From the NCBI RefSeq assembly GCF_030063355.1, contig NZ_JASISZ010000039.1:1-64000 (forward strand): 64,000 nt of DNA, written 5' to 3'. Under the pieces are notes generated by a model. That model was given only the letters and a program-made list of their open reading frames with translations, was not told the origin of the DNA and ran no database searches. The position numbers and the translations under genes were made by a program. Origin of the DNA: Streptomyces sp. PH10-H1 (GTDB taxonomy: Bacteria; Actinomycetota; Actinomycetes; Streptomycetales; Streptomycetaceae). Shown in pieces: positions 25,917-34,435 of the stretch. Each line of letters starts with the position of its first letter. Positions within the stretch are counted from its first letter, which is position 1.

Positions 25917-26654
25917 GTGCCCGACGCGCCCTTCGTACGCCGCGACCACCGGCGCGGCATCGCCCTGCTCACCCTCGACTCACCGCACAACCGCAACGCC
26001 CTGTCCGCACGGCTGGTCACCGAGCTGCACGAAGGGCTCGACGACGCGGTCAAGGACCCCGGTGTCCGTGCGATCCTGCTCGCCCACGCCGGCGGGACGT
26101 TCTGCGCGGGCGCCGATCTCAAGGACCCCGCCGCCGGTGGCCCGCTCGCCCTGGCGGAACTCCTGCGGAGCATCGTCGAGTCGCCCAAGCCCGTGGTCGC
26201 CGAGGTCACCGGCCATGTACGGGCGGGCGGTCTCGGGCTGCTCGCGGCCTGCGACATATCCGTGGCCGGTGCCGGTGCGAGCTTCGCCTTCACCGAGGCC
26301 CGGATCGGCCTGGCACCGGCCGTCATCTCACTGCCCGTCCTTCCCCGCATCGACCCGCGAGCCGCCGCCCGCTACTACCTGACGGGCGAGGTGTTCGACG
26401 CGGCGGAGGCCATCCGGATCGGTCTGGTCAGCGCGGCCGACGACGCGCTGGAGCGCATCCTCGATGGACTGCGCTCCGCTTCGCCCCAAGGGCTCGCCGA
26501 GTCCAAGCGGCTCACCACCGCTGAGGTACTGCACGCCTTCGACCGGGACACCCAGGCCCTCGCCGAACAGTCCGCCCGCCTCTTCGCCTCACCCGAGGCA
26601 GCGGAGGGGATGCGGTCCTTCCTCGAACGCCGGGATCCGTCATGGGCGTTGTGA
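25917..26654 (+). CDS. enoyl-CoA hydratase family protein (EchA7-like position)
   Basis: 245 residues. Crotonase motifs FCAGADLKDP and TGHVRAGGLGLLAACDISVAG, and one of the two usual catalytic Glu residues in FTEARIGLAP; the second position (ARYYLTGE) is not Glu. It would hydrate the product of the carboxylase or dehydrogenase step. GTG 25917 follows TAGGAG. Unlike the crotonase at 8755, it keeps one acid/base residue. It overlaps the TetR gene by 13 bp, so both are probably cotranscribed. Confidence 0.9.
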   Translation: MPDAPFVRRDHRRGIALLTLDSPHNRNALSARLVTELHEGLDDAVKDPGVRAILLAHAGGTFCAGADLKDPAAGGPLALAELLRSIVESPKPVVAEVTGHVRAGGLGLLAACDISVAGAGASFAFTEARIGLAPAVISLPVLPRIDPRAAARYYLTGEVFDAAEAIRIGLVSAADDALERILDGLRSASPQGLAESKRLTTAEVLHAFDRDTQALAEQSARLFASPEAAEGMRSFLERRDPSWAL

Positions 26655-27274
26655 CAACGCGCGCCCCCAAGCAGGACCGCAGCCGCGCCACCCGGCGGCG
26701 TCTGCTGGAGGCAGCCGTCTCCTGCCTGGCCGAACGCGGCTGGAGCGGCAGCACCGTCGCTGCCGTCGCCGAACGCGCCGGGGTCACCCGGGGCGCGGCC
26801 CAGCACCACTTCCCGACCCGGGAGGACCTCTTCACCGCCGCGATCGAGCACGTCGCCGAGGAGTGGCTGAACGCCGTCCGCGACGGCGCCCGCGCACTCC
26901 CCCGCGACGGCGCCTCCCGTACCCGCGCGGTCGTCGACATGCTCGTCGGCGTCTATACGGGCCCGCTCTTCCGTGCCGCCCTCCACCTGTGGGTCGCGGC
27001 CGCCGACGAGGAGCAGTTGCGCCCGCGCGTGACGGCGCTGGAGTCCCGGATAGGCCGCGAGGCACACCGGCTCGCGGTGGAGTTCCTCGACGCCGACGAG
27101 TCCGTCGAGGGCGTCCGCGAAACTGTCCAGGCCACCTTGGACATGGCCCGCGGTCTCGGCCTCGCCAACCTGCTCAGCGACGACTCCGGACGCCGCGCGG
27201 GCATCGTCCGGCAGTGGTCCCGCATCCTGGACGGCGTCATCCACGTCCGTCCGGAGCAGCCGCCCGGCCCGTGA
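26642..27274 (+). CDS. TetR family transcriptional regulator
   Basis: 210 residues. The N-terminal helix-turn-helix reads TRRRLLEAAVSCLAERGWSGSTVAAVAERAGVTRGAAQHHFPTREDLFTAAI, a canonical TetR domain; the helical C-terminal half would bind an acyl-CoA or similar ligand. As last gene of the acyl-CoA carboxylase operon and overlapping the hydratase, it is the likely local repressor. The tandem gatccgtacgt repeat 738 bp upstream is a candidate site. Confidence 0.9.
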   Translation: MGVVTTRAPKQDRSRATRRRLLEAAVSCLAERGWSGSTVAAVAERAGVTRGAAQHHFPTREDLFTAAIEHVAEEWLNAVRDGARALPRDGASRTRAVVDMLVGVYTGPLFRAALHLWVAAADEEQLRPRVTALESRIGREAHRLAVEFLDADESVEGVRETVQATLDMARGLGLANLLSDDSGRRAGIVRQWSRILDGVIHVRPEQPPGP

Positions 27275-27372
27275 CGCCGGACTCGCGCAGGGCGCAGCCG
27301 GTGGATTGTCGTACCCCGGATCTACCATCGGTTACAGACAGCAACCAGCGCCCGTCTGCCTCTGGAGTCGCC

Positions 27373-27762
27373 ATGTCCCCCCGTGCCCACGATCCGCTCG
27401 CCGTTCGTGGAAAGGTCCGCGAGTCCGCCCTGCGGCTGCCGGGAGCGGTCGAGGAGTTCCCCTGGGGCGAATCCGTCATCAAGGTCAACAAGAAGGTCTT
27501 CGTCTTCCTCGGTGTCGGGGACGGCAGCTATCCGCCCGCGATCACCGTGAAGCTCAAGGATCCGGAGGTCCACGCCCACGCGATGACCGCCCTCGGCGCC
27601 GAACCGGCAGGCTACGGCCTGGGCAAAGCGGGCTGGGTCCGGATCCCGCTCGAGGAGGGCGCCCCGGCGGCGGAGCTGCTCTCCGACTGGACGGAGGAGA
27701 GCTATCGGGTGATCGCTCCCAAGCGGCTGGTCAAGGAGCTGGACGAGCCGCCGGCCCGCTGA
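27373..27762 (+). CDS. MmcQ/YjbR family DNA-binding-like protein
   Basis: 129 residues: LRLPGAVEEFPWGESVIKVNKKVFVFLG and a C-terminal LLSDWTEESYRVIAPKRLVKEL, the CyaY-like MmcQ/YjbR fold. The family may bind DNA, but its role is undefined. GGAG precedes ATG 27373. It converges with, and overlaps by 32 bp, the formylglutamate amidohydrolase gene. Confidence 0.88.
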   Translation: MSPRAHDPLAVRGKVRESALRLPGAVEEFPWGESVIKVNKKVFVFLGVGDGSYPPAITVKLKDPEVHAHAMTALGAEPAGYGLGKAGWVRIPLEEGAPAAELLSDWTEESYRVIAPKRLVKELDEPPAR

Positions 27763-28534
27763 CGGCATCGATGAGCGCGGTGAGCGCCCGCGCGACGGCG
27801 GGGAGACCGTCGGTGGGGGCTCCGCCCGGCTCGGTCATATAGACGTCGCGGCGGATCTCGATCATGAGCGCGGACACGTCGGGGTTACGGTCGTAGTGCT
27901 TCAGGGGCACGTAGCAGCCCGCGAACGGTGTGTTGAGGCCGATCTCTCCGCAGTCGGCGAAGGCCCGGCGGGCGGCGTCGAGCAGCCAGGGCGGGGTGTG
28001 GTGGTCGTCGGTGCCCAGGCAGATGGCGGGGCGGGCGCCCGCTGAGTGGAGTTCGTAGGGCAGCGCCCGGGCCGGATAGGAGTGGACGTCGATGACGACG
28101 GCCCGGCCGGTGGCGGAGAGCCGGGCGTCGACGAGGCGGGTGAAGGCGGCCGCGTAGGGAACGAAGTGCGCGGCGAGCAACTCCCGCTCGTGGTCCGGGT
28201 CGTCGGGACGCAGCCGCCCGCCGTGCGAGGTGCGGGTGTAGACGGCGCCCATGCCCACCGCGCGCATCTCCTCCCGCTCGTCGGGGAACCGCTCGGGGTC
28301 GATGACGAGCCGGGAGAGCAGATTGCGGTGCGTCCAGGGGGTGACGGTCGCGGCGGCCGCGGCCCGGGCCGCGATGAGGTCCGTATGGGCGTCCGTCATA
28401 TGGTCCAGCTCCCGCGACAGGGCGGCGTCGTCCAGCAGGATGCTCCCCCTGGCGGCCGGGGTCAGCGTCCGCGAACTGTGCGGAACATGAAGGACGACGG
28501 CCGATCGGGCAGCTCCGGGCTTTTGGGCATACAT
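27731..28534 (-). CDS. N-formylglutamate amidohydrolase family protein
   Basis: 267 residues. Family markers: VVLHVPHSSRTL, DAHTDLIA, VIDVHSYPARALPYE and NTPFAGCYVP...LMIEIRRDVYM. Members hydrolyse N-formylglutamate in histidine breakdown or related formyl-amino acids. No hut genes lie nearby, so the substrate is uncertain. ATG 28534 has only a weak ribosome binding site; TTG 28552 is in frame upstream. Confidence 0.9.
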   Translation of the reverse strand: MYAQKPGAARSAVVLHVPHSSRTLTPAARGSILLDDAALSRELDHMTDAHTDLIAARAAAAATVTPWTHRNLLSRLVIDPERFPDEREEMRAVGMGAVYTRTSHGGRLRPDDPDHERELLAAHFVPYAAAFTRLVDARLSATGRAVVIDVHSYPARALPYELHSAGARPAICLGTDDHHTPPWLLDAARRAFADCGEIGLNTPFAGCYVPLKHYDRNPDVSALMIEIRRDVYMTEPGGAPTDGLPAVARALTALIDAVSGPAARPAP

Positions 28535-28605
28535 CGGTCCGGTATATCCCAACAGCGCGGCCCGTTCACGTGCTTCGCCGTTGCGCGTGCTGAATCCGGA
28601 AACGG

Positions 28606-28646
28606 AAAAAGCAGCAGGCCCGGTGCTTGCGCACCGGGCCTGCTGC
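28606..28646 (-). terminator. intrinsic terminator of the initiator tRNA gene
   Basis: A perfect 16-bp stem (gcagcaggcccggtgc / gcaccgggcctgctgc, 4-base loop) ends in TTTTT on the minus strand, 6 bp after the tRNA 3' end. Confidence 0.95.
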
Positions 28647-28651
28647 GTCAG

Positions 28652-28725
28652 TAGCGGGGACAGGATTTGAACCTGCGACCTCTGGGTTATGAGCCCAGCG
28701 AGCTACCGAGCTGCTCCACCCCGCG
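28652..28725 (-). tRNA. initiator tRNA-Met (anticodon CAT)
   Basis: 74-nt cloverleaf read on the minus strand. The anticodon loop CTCATAA sits on a stem with three G-C pairs (GGG/CCC), and the first base C faces U at position 72, so the acceptor end is unpaired. Both are hallmarks of the formyl-Met initiator. The T-loop is TTCAAAT. CCA is not encoded. A strong terminator follows. Confidence 0.95.
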
Positions 28726-29196
28726 TCGGTAGACCCAACCCTACGCGGTGGTGGACGCAGGACCAAATCATTACCCGCGCTGTCCTCCGGCGCCGGGCCG
28801 ATGAGGATCACCACGGACAGGGCCGCGAGCAGCCATGAGTGGGTCACCGGCGCCCCAGGGTGGCGACCCACGCGGCCGGCTCCGTCGCGAAGCGCAGACC
28901 CGGCGCGACGTGCTCGAGGCGGTGGCCGCAGGCCATAAATGCGTTGCGCGGTCACGCCGTGGCCGCCTAACGTCGTCATCGGCCCTGTTGTCGTCGATCG
29001 GAGAAGGCCGTTGCTGGTCTGAGGTCCTGAGACACCGTGCCCGTGGGATTCCCGCGTGGCCCGAGTGCGACCTCGGCAGTGATCCGCCTCCCGTTCCGCC
29101 AGGGCGTCACCACCCATCACCTCCCCTTCGGGGTTGAGCCGCGTCGCGTTCCGGTGTCTCCAGCCGTTGCCCCTTTCCAGCAACCAGGAGGCCCGT
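28726..29196. other. gene-free region between initiator tRNA and broken ABC-F gene
   Basis: About 470 bp without a supported gene. It should hold the tRNA promoter (minus strand) and the leader of the ABC-F gene. ABC-F leaders sometimes carry attenuators; I see only a small ccccttcgggg hairpin near 29122. Open frames here lack the local codon bias. Confidence 0.5.
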
Positions 29197-30370
29197 ATGG
29201 CATTCGCACCCCCCTCCATCACCTGCTCCCACCTCTCCTTCTCCTGGCCGGACGGCACCCCCGTCCTCGAGGACTTCCAGCTCGTCGTGGGCCCGGGCCG
29301 CACCGGGCTGATCGGACTCAACGGTTCGGGAAAGTCGACACTCCTCCGGCTCATCGCCGGCGAACTGCGCCCGGTCGAGGGCCAGGTGAAGATCTCCGGC
29401 GACGGCGACGTCGGATATCTTCCGCAGACTGTCTCCCTCGACACGTCCCTGCGCGTCGACGCGGCGCTCGGTATCGACGCGGCCCGCGCCGCGCTGCACG
29501 CCATCGAGGGCGGCGACGCGAGCGAGGAGCACTTCACGGCGGTCGGCGACGACTGGGATGTGGAGGAGCGCGCCCGCGCGACTCTCGGCCAGCTCGGGCT
29601 GGGGCACATCACCCTCGACCGCACCATCGGCGAGGTCTCGGGCGGCGAGTCGGTGCTGCTGCGGCTGGCGGCGCTGCTGCTGCGCCGCCCGGACGTCCTG
29701 CTGCTCGACGAGCCGACCAACAACCTGGACCTGGAGGCGCGGCACCGCCTCTACGACGCCGTCGCATCCTGGTCCGGGCTGATGCTCGTGGTCAGCCACG
29801 ACCGTGAACTGCTGGAGCGGGTCGACCGGCTCGGCGACCTGCGCGGCGGCGAGGTGCACTGGTACGGGGGCAACCTCTCCGCGTACCAGGAGGCCCTCGC
29901 CGTCGAGCAGCAGGCGGCCGAACGGATGGTGCGGGTCGCCGAGACCGATATGCGGCGGCAGAAGCGCGAACTGGCCGATGCCCAGGTGAAGCTGGCCCGG
30001 AGGGTCCGCTACGGCCAGAAGATGAACGACACCAAGCGTGAGCCCAGGATCGTCATGCAGGAACGCAAGCGGCAGACCCAGGTCTCCTCCGGCAAGCACC
30101 GCATCCTGCACACCGAGAAGCTGGAGGAGGCGAAGGAGCGGCTCGACGAGGCCGTCGAGGGGGTGCGGGACGACGACGAGATCCGCGTCGAGCTGCCGTA
30201 CACCGCCGTCCCCGCCGGCCGGACCGTGCTCACCCTGCGCGGGCTGGAGGTCCGGTACCGTGGCCGGTCACGATCTGCCGTTTTTGCGCGGTATCGGCAT
30301 CACCCGCTGGGTGCGGCTCGACGGCGAGCTGGCCGGAATCGATCCGCTCGCCGGCTCCGGGGAGGGGTGA
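29197..30370 (+). pseudogene. ABC-F ATPase missing its second nucleotide-binding domain
   Basis: The first 350 or so residues are a normal ABC-F N-terminal half: Walker A GLNGSGKSTLL, signature VSGGE, LLLDEPTNNLDLEA, HDRELLERVD, and the charged linker up to VLTLRGLEVRY at about 30256. ABC-F proteins are normally about 540 residues with a second ATPase domain from here. Instead the frame runs into RGRSRSAVFARYRHH and stops at 30384, while the +1 frame reads GHDLPFLRGIGITRWVRLDG and stops at 30370, the usual ABC-F C-terminus. An internal segment of roughly 170 codons has therefore been lost with a frameshift. The start (ATG 29197, AGGAGG) and first half show no other damage. The product would be an inactive half protein. 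Confidence 0.85.
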
Positions 30371-30457
30371 GCCGGGAGAGGTGAGGCAGGTGAGGCGGAG
30401 GGAGGGAATCGCGAGAGGGAGGTTTGAGAAGGTCAGCGGTCCGCCAGGAATGGGAAG

Positions 30458-31399
30458 ATGACCCCTCGTACAGTCGTTCCCCCTTCCCCGGCCCTCGCGC
30501 TCTCCGACGAGGTGCGCGATGCCCTCGACCGGCGGCTGCCTGTGGTGGCCCTGGAGTCGACGATCATCGCCCACGGTCTCCCCCGGCCCCGCAACCTCCA
30601 GGTGGCGATCGAGCTGGAGGGCATCGTCCGTGCGGCCGGCGCCGTGCCGGCGACCATCGCCGTACTCGACGGGACCGCGCACATCGGCCTCGGCAAGGAG
30701 CAGCTGGAGCGGGTCGCGAGCGATCCGGGCCTGCGCAAGCTCGGCTTCCGCGACCTCGCCCCGGCACTGGCCACCGGCGCCGGCGGTGCGACGACGGTGT
30801 CGGGTACGGCGTTCCTCGCCGCTCGCGCCGGCATCCGGGTCTTCGCCACCGGAGGTCTCGGCGGGGTGCACCGCGACTGGGTCACGACCCAGGACGAGTC
30901 CGCCGACCTCGGGCTGCTCGCCCGCACCCGCATCACCGTGGTCTGCGCGGGCGTGAAGTCGATCCTCGACGTGCCGGCCACCCTGCAGCGGCTGGAGACG
31001 CTGGGGGTCGGCGTACTCGCCTTCCGTACCGGCACCTTCCCCGGTTTCTACCTGACGAGTTCGGGCGAGCCGGCGGACTGGACGGTGCACGAGCCGTCCG
31101 AGGTCGCCTCGGTGATGAGCGCCCAGGACGCCCTGGGCGGACTGGGTTCCGCGCTGATCGTGGCCAATCCCGTGCCCGAGTCGGAGCAGCTCGATCCGGC
31201 GCTGCACGACCGCGTGCTCGCCGAGGCGCTCGCGGCCGCGCGCCGCGAGGGGATCTCCGGCCAGGCCATCACACCCTTCCTGCTCGCCCATCTGACGGAA
31301 TACACCGGCGGCGCCTCGCTGGAGGCGAACCTGGCGGCCGTGCGGGGCAACGTCCGGCTCGGCGCCGAGATCGCGGTGCACTGGTCGCAGCTCATATGA
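30458..31399 (+). CDS. psuG: pseudouridine-5'-phosphate glycosidase
   Basis: 313 residues. VVALESTIIAHGLPRPRNLQVA carries the catalytic Glu of the family, and VVCAGVKSILD the Lys that opens the sugar ring; SGTAFLAARAGIRVFATGGLGGVHR is also diagnostic. The enzyme splits pseudouridine 5'-phosphate reversibly into uracil and ribose-5-phosphate. Its stop overlaps the start of the PfkB kinase as ATGA, giving the standard two-gene salvage operon. Confidence 0.95.
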   Translation: MTPRTVVPPSPALALSDEVRDALDRRLPVVALESTIIAHGLPRPRNLQVAIELEGIVRAAGAVPATIAVLDGTAHIGLGKEQLERVASDPGLRKLGFRDLAPALATGAGGATTVSGTAFLAARAGIRVFATGGLGGVHRDWVTTQDESADLGLLARTRITVVCAGVKSILDVPATLQRLETLGVGVLAFRTGTFPGFYLTSSGEPADWTVHEPSEVASVMSAQDALGGLGSALIVANPVPESEQLDPALHDRVLAEALAAARREGISGQAITPFLLAHLTEYTGGASLEANLAAVRGNVRLGAEIAVHWSQLI

Positions 31400-32283
31400 C
31401 GGCGCTGCTGGTGATCGGTGACGTCGTCACCGACATCGTGGCCCTGCACCACAAGCCGCTGGCCCCCGACACCGACACCGCGGCCCGGATCGCGGTCCGG
31501 CCCGGCGGCTCGGGGGCCAACACCGCCTCCTGGGCGGCCCGTTCGGGGGCCGAGGTGCGGCTGCTGGCCCGGGTGGGGGCGGACTCCGCCGACTGGCACC
31601 GGGACATACTGCGGCGCTCCGGTGTACGACCGCAGCTGCGCGTCGACCCGGCGCTGCCGACCGCCGTCGTGATCGCCCTGGTGGACCCGGCCGCGGAGCG
31701 CACCCTGGTCACCGACAGCGGTGCCGGCCTCCGCCTCGGCCCGGAGGACTGGGACGAGACGCTGCTCGACGGGGCCGGGCAACTGCACCTGTCCGGCTAT
31801 CTGTTCTTCACCGAACCCGGCCGGGAGCTCGCCGGTCTTGCCATGGCCGCGGCCCGCGCCCGGCAGATCGCGGTGAGCGTGGATCCCGCCTCCACGGGGT
31901 TCATCCAGCAGCTCGGCGTCCGCCGCTTCCTGGACTCCGTCACCGGTACGGACCTGCTGCTGCCCAACCTCGCGGAGGCCCGGTTGCTGACCGGAGACCC
32001 CGATCCCGTGCGCGCCGCCGAGCAGTTGAGCGCCGCCCACGGGGTGGCGGTGGTGAAGCTGGGCAGCGCGGGAGCCCTGGTCGCCGAGCACGGTGCGGTG
32101 ACCGCCCGCGTACCCGGCGTCGCGGCCACCGCCGTCGACAGTACGGGCGCGGGTGACGCCTTCGCCGGCGGCTTCCTGGCGGCGCGGCTCACCGGCGCGG
32201 ACCTGGCGCAGGCCGCTGCCGCGGGCTGCCGTACGGGCGCGTCGGCTGTCGCCGTGGTGGGAGGCCGGCCGGAATATTCATGA
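31396..32283 (+). CDS. PfkB family carbohydrate kinase, probable pseudouridine kinase
   Basis: 295-residue ribokinase-like kinase: ATP/sugar signature RPGGSGANTASWAARSGAEV near the N-terminus and the catalytic DSTGAGDAFAGGFLAARL at the C-terminus. Coupling to psuG makes pseudouridine the likely substrate (PsuK role), phosphorylated before cleavage by PsuG. Confidence 0.9.
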   Translation: MTALLVIGDVVTDIVALHHKPLAPDTDTAARIAVRPGGSGANTASWAARSGAEVRLLARVGADSADWHRDILRRSGVRPQLRVDPALPTAVVIALVDPAAERTLVTDSGAGLRLGPEDWDETLLDGAGQLHLSGYLFFTEPGRELAGLAMAAARARQIAVSVDPASTGFIQQLGVRRFLDSVTGTDLLLPNLAEARLLTGDPDPVRAAEQLSAAHGVAVVKLGSAGALVAEHGAVTARVPGVAATAVDSTGAGDAFAGGFLAARLTGADLAQAAAAGCRTGASAVAVVGGRPEYS

Positions 32284-32336
32284 CGCCCGAAGCGCTGCCA
32301 TGCGGCAGGGTGATGATCGTCGTTCACGAATCCGCA

Positions 32337-32402
32337 GGATGGCGGTTCCACGGGATGACGGTTCCGATGACGGTTCCACGGGATGGCGATTCCACGGGAT
32401 GA
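32337..32402. repeat. tandem gatg(g/a)cggttccacgg repeats
   Basis: Four imperfect copies of a 12-16-bp unit fill the gap between the kinase and the truncated aldo/keto reductase, ending just before its GAGAAGGAG ribosome binding site. Low-complexity expansion; no function visible. Confidence 0.8.
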
Positions 32403-32417
32403 GAAGGAGCAGTGTTC

Positions 32418-32996
32418 ATGCGCACCACCACGCTCGGCAACAAGGGCCCCGAAGTCGGCGTCGTCGGACTGGGATGCATGGGCATGACCCACGCCTACGA
32501 CCCCAGCGGCCGTGACGACACCGTGTCCGTCGAGGTCATCCGGCAGGCCCTCGACCTGGGTGTCACACTCATCGACACCGCCGACGCCTACGGCCCCTTC
32601 ACCAACGAGGAACTCGTCGGCCGCGCTCTCGCGGGCCCCTACCGGGAACGCGCCGTACTGGCCACCAAAGTGGGCCTGTTCCTGAAGGGCTCGGACCAGG
32701 GCCGGCCGGAGTACGGCCTCAACGGCCGTCCGGAACATGTGCGGGCGGCCATCGACGCCAGCCTGCGCCGTCTCGGCACCGACTACGTCGACCTCTATCA
32801 GCTCCACCGCATCGACCCGGAGGTCCCGGTCGAGGAGACCTGGGGCGCGCTCGCGGAGGCGGTGGCCGCGGGCAAGGCCCGCCGGTCTCCCGTGCCCGTC
32901 GACGCGACAGTCCCCACTGGCGACTACGGGCACGGAAGGAAGCCCGCGGACGTTCCTACCTCGCGCGTCCGCGGACTCCGGCTTCGTCAATCCTGA
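32418..32996 (+). pseudogene. aldo/keto reductase, C-terminal half missing
   Basis: Starts well (GAGAAGGAG, ATG 32418) as MRTTTLGNKGPEVGVVGLGC. It keeps all four catalytic-tetrad sites: Asp and Tyr in DTADAYG, Lys in ATKVGLF, His in LYQLHRIDP. Homology ends at ALAEAVAAGKAR (about 32880); a normal enzyme continues another 160 residues through the NADPH-binding half. The tail that follows is unrelated Arg/Pro-rich sequence. It is a 3'-truncated gene and the product cannot fold as a full TIM barrel. Confidence 0.82.
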
Positions 32997-33309
32997 CCCG
33001 GGTCCGGCCCAGCGGCTTGTACCCCGTACGGGTCGGCGGTGCCGTCCCTGCAGCCGGGCCGGACCCAGCGGGTCCATCATGCGAGGGGGCGCCAACGGAC
33101 CACTAACATGCGACTAACAGATCTTCCTCTCCGGGCGAATGGGGACGACATCGCGCAGAGCCGCGCCGGGCGGTCCCGCTGGACGTGCTCAAGGCCGCGC
33201 TGTGGGGCGAGCCGTAGCGGGGGCAGTTGTGATGATTCGCGTGGGATGGGCATGGACTTGCTCACCTGCTTGCGTTAGCTTCCACCGTCAGTGAGCGGGA
33301 GGCCACGCC
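32997..33309. other. gene-free region after the truncated reductase
   Basis: No complete gene. A short stretch at 33168-33218 reads RAVPLDVLKAALWGEP then stop, which looks like the last residues of some lost plus-strand gene, but I cannot name it. The end carries GGGAGG, the ribosome binding site of the TauD gene. Confidence 0.4.
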
Positions 33310-34224
33310 ATGGATCTGCAGAGCGTCAGCACGATCAGAACCGTAAAGGACGGTGTGCGCCCCGCCCTCAGAGCCCGTGAGCTCAGCACCGGCGGCAGCG
33401 GCGCCCCGTACGAGCATCTCCATCTCACGCCGTACAGCCCCACCATCGGCGCCGAAGTCTCGGACATCGATCTGGCCCGGCCCGTCGAGCCGGAGGTGCT
33501 GGCGGAGTTGGGACGAGCGCTGCTGGAGTGGAAGGTGCTCTTCTTCCGCGGCCAGTCGCTGACGGCAGAGCAGCACGCGGCGTTCGCGCGCCACTGGGGC
33601 GAGCCGGAGATCCACCCCTTCCTGCCCAAGGCCGGTATCCCCGAGGTCGTACGGCTCGCGCATGACGCGCGGAGTCCCGGCGTCGAGAACGTCTGGCACA
33701 GCGATGTGTCGTTCTCCGCGACACCGCCGCTCGGGTCGGTCCTGCGGGCGGTGGAGGTGCCGGAGGTCGGCGGCGACACCCTGTGGGCGGACATGGCGGC
33801 CGCGTACGACGGGCTGCCGGACCGGGTGAAGGAGGCCGTCGAGGGGCAGTCGGCGGTGCATGATTTCCTGCGCAGCTTCGGGCAGTTGCTGACCCCGGAG
33901 CAGGTGGCGAAGGCGCGGGAGAAGAACCCGCCGGTCGAGCACCCGGTGGTCCGTACCCACCCCGAGACCGGCCGGAAGCTGATCTATGTCAACCGGGTCT
34001 TCACCGAGCGGATCACCGGCCTGCCACCGGAGGAGAGCCGCGAACTGCTCGACCTGCTGTACGACCAGGCCCGTCACCCCGAGTACCAGTGCCGGTTCCA
34101 CTGGCGGCCGGGCTCGATCGCCTTCTGGGACAACCGCGTCACACAGCACTACGCGGCTTCGGACTACTTCCCGCGGCCGCGGGTGATGGAGCGGGTGACG
34201 ATCATCGGCGACCGGCCGCGCTGA
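33310..34224 (+). CDS. TauD/TfdA family Fe(II)/2-oxoglutarate dioxygenase
   Basis: 304 residues. The facial triad is visible: His130 and Asp132 in VWHSDVSF and His280 in RVTQHYAASDY, with the 2-oxoglutarate Arg near RPRVMERVTI. Typical blocks VLFFRGQSLTAEQ and HPVVRTHPETGRKLIYVN match taurine and alkylsulfonate dioxygenases. Such enzymes release sulfite from sulfonates or hydroxylate related acids. No sulfonate transporter is adjacent, so substrate is open. The first 30 residues are an extra N-terminal tail. Confidence 0.92.
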   Translation: MDLQSVSTIRTVKDGVRPALRARELSTGGSGAPYEHLHLTPYSPTIGAEVSDIDLARPVEPEVLAELGRALLEWKVLFFRGQSLTAEQHAAFARHWGEPEIHPFLPKAGIPEVVRLAHDARSPGVENVWHSDVSFSATPPLGSVLRAVEVPEVGGDTLWADMAAAYDGLPDRVKEAVEGQSAVHDFLRSFGQLLTPEQVAKAREKNPPVEHPVVRTHPETGRKLIYVNRVFTERITGLPPEESRELLDLLYDQARHPEYQCRFHWRPGSIAFWDNRVTQHYAASDYFPRPRVMERVTIIGDRPR

Positions 34225-34304
34225 CGGGTGCGGGCCGAAACCTGAAATGCCGGGCAGGCGCGGCGTTTACCGGCAGATGGCTTGGGTGTTTGCATGCACA
34301 TGCC

Positions 34305-34356
34305 TTGACGGACGGATGACGGGTGCTGCTAGCGTCGCAGCCCGGAGAGCGCTCTC
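34305..34356 (+). promoter_or_regulatory. promoter and LacI-type operator of the GH16 gene
   Basis: A -35-like TTGACG (34305-34310) is followed by a TAGCGT/CTAGCG -10 region around 34330. Just downstream lies the perfect 12-bp palindrome gagagcgctctc (34345-34356), over the expected start site. The centre agcgct and flanks resemble the CebR/LacI operator tgggagcgctccca known for Streptomyces glucan genes, so sugar-relieved repression is likely. Confidence 0.75.
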
Positions 34357-34435
34357 ATGGTCGGTTCCCCCGGCCCTCGTCAGCGCTGACCCCCCACTGC
34401 GCACCCGTGCGCAAACCTCCGGGACTGGAGAACGC

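Noticed and set aside
28566..29723. 385-codon minus-strand frame across the initiator tRNA and ABC-F gene
   Set aside because: Crosses a tRNA and a real gene, has no homology and no coding bias.
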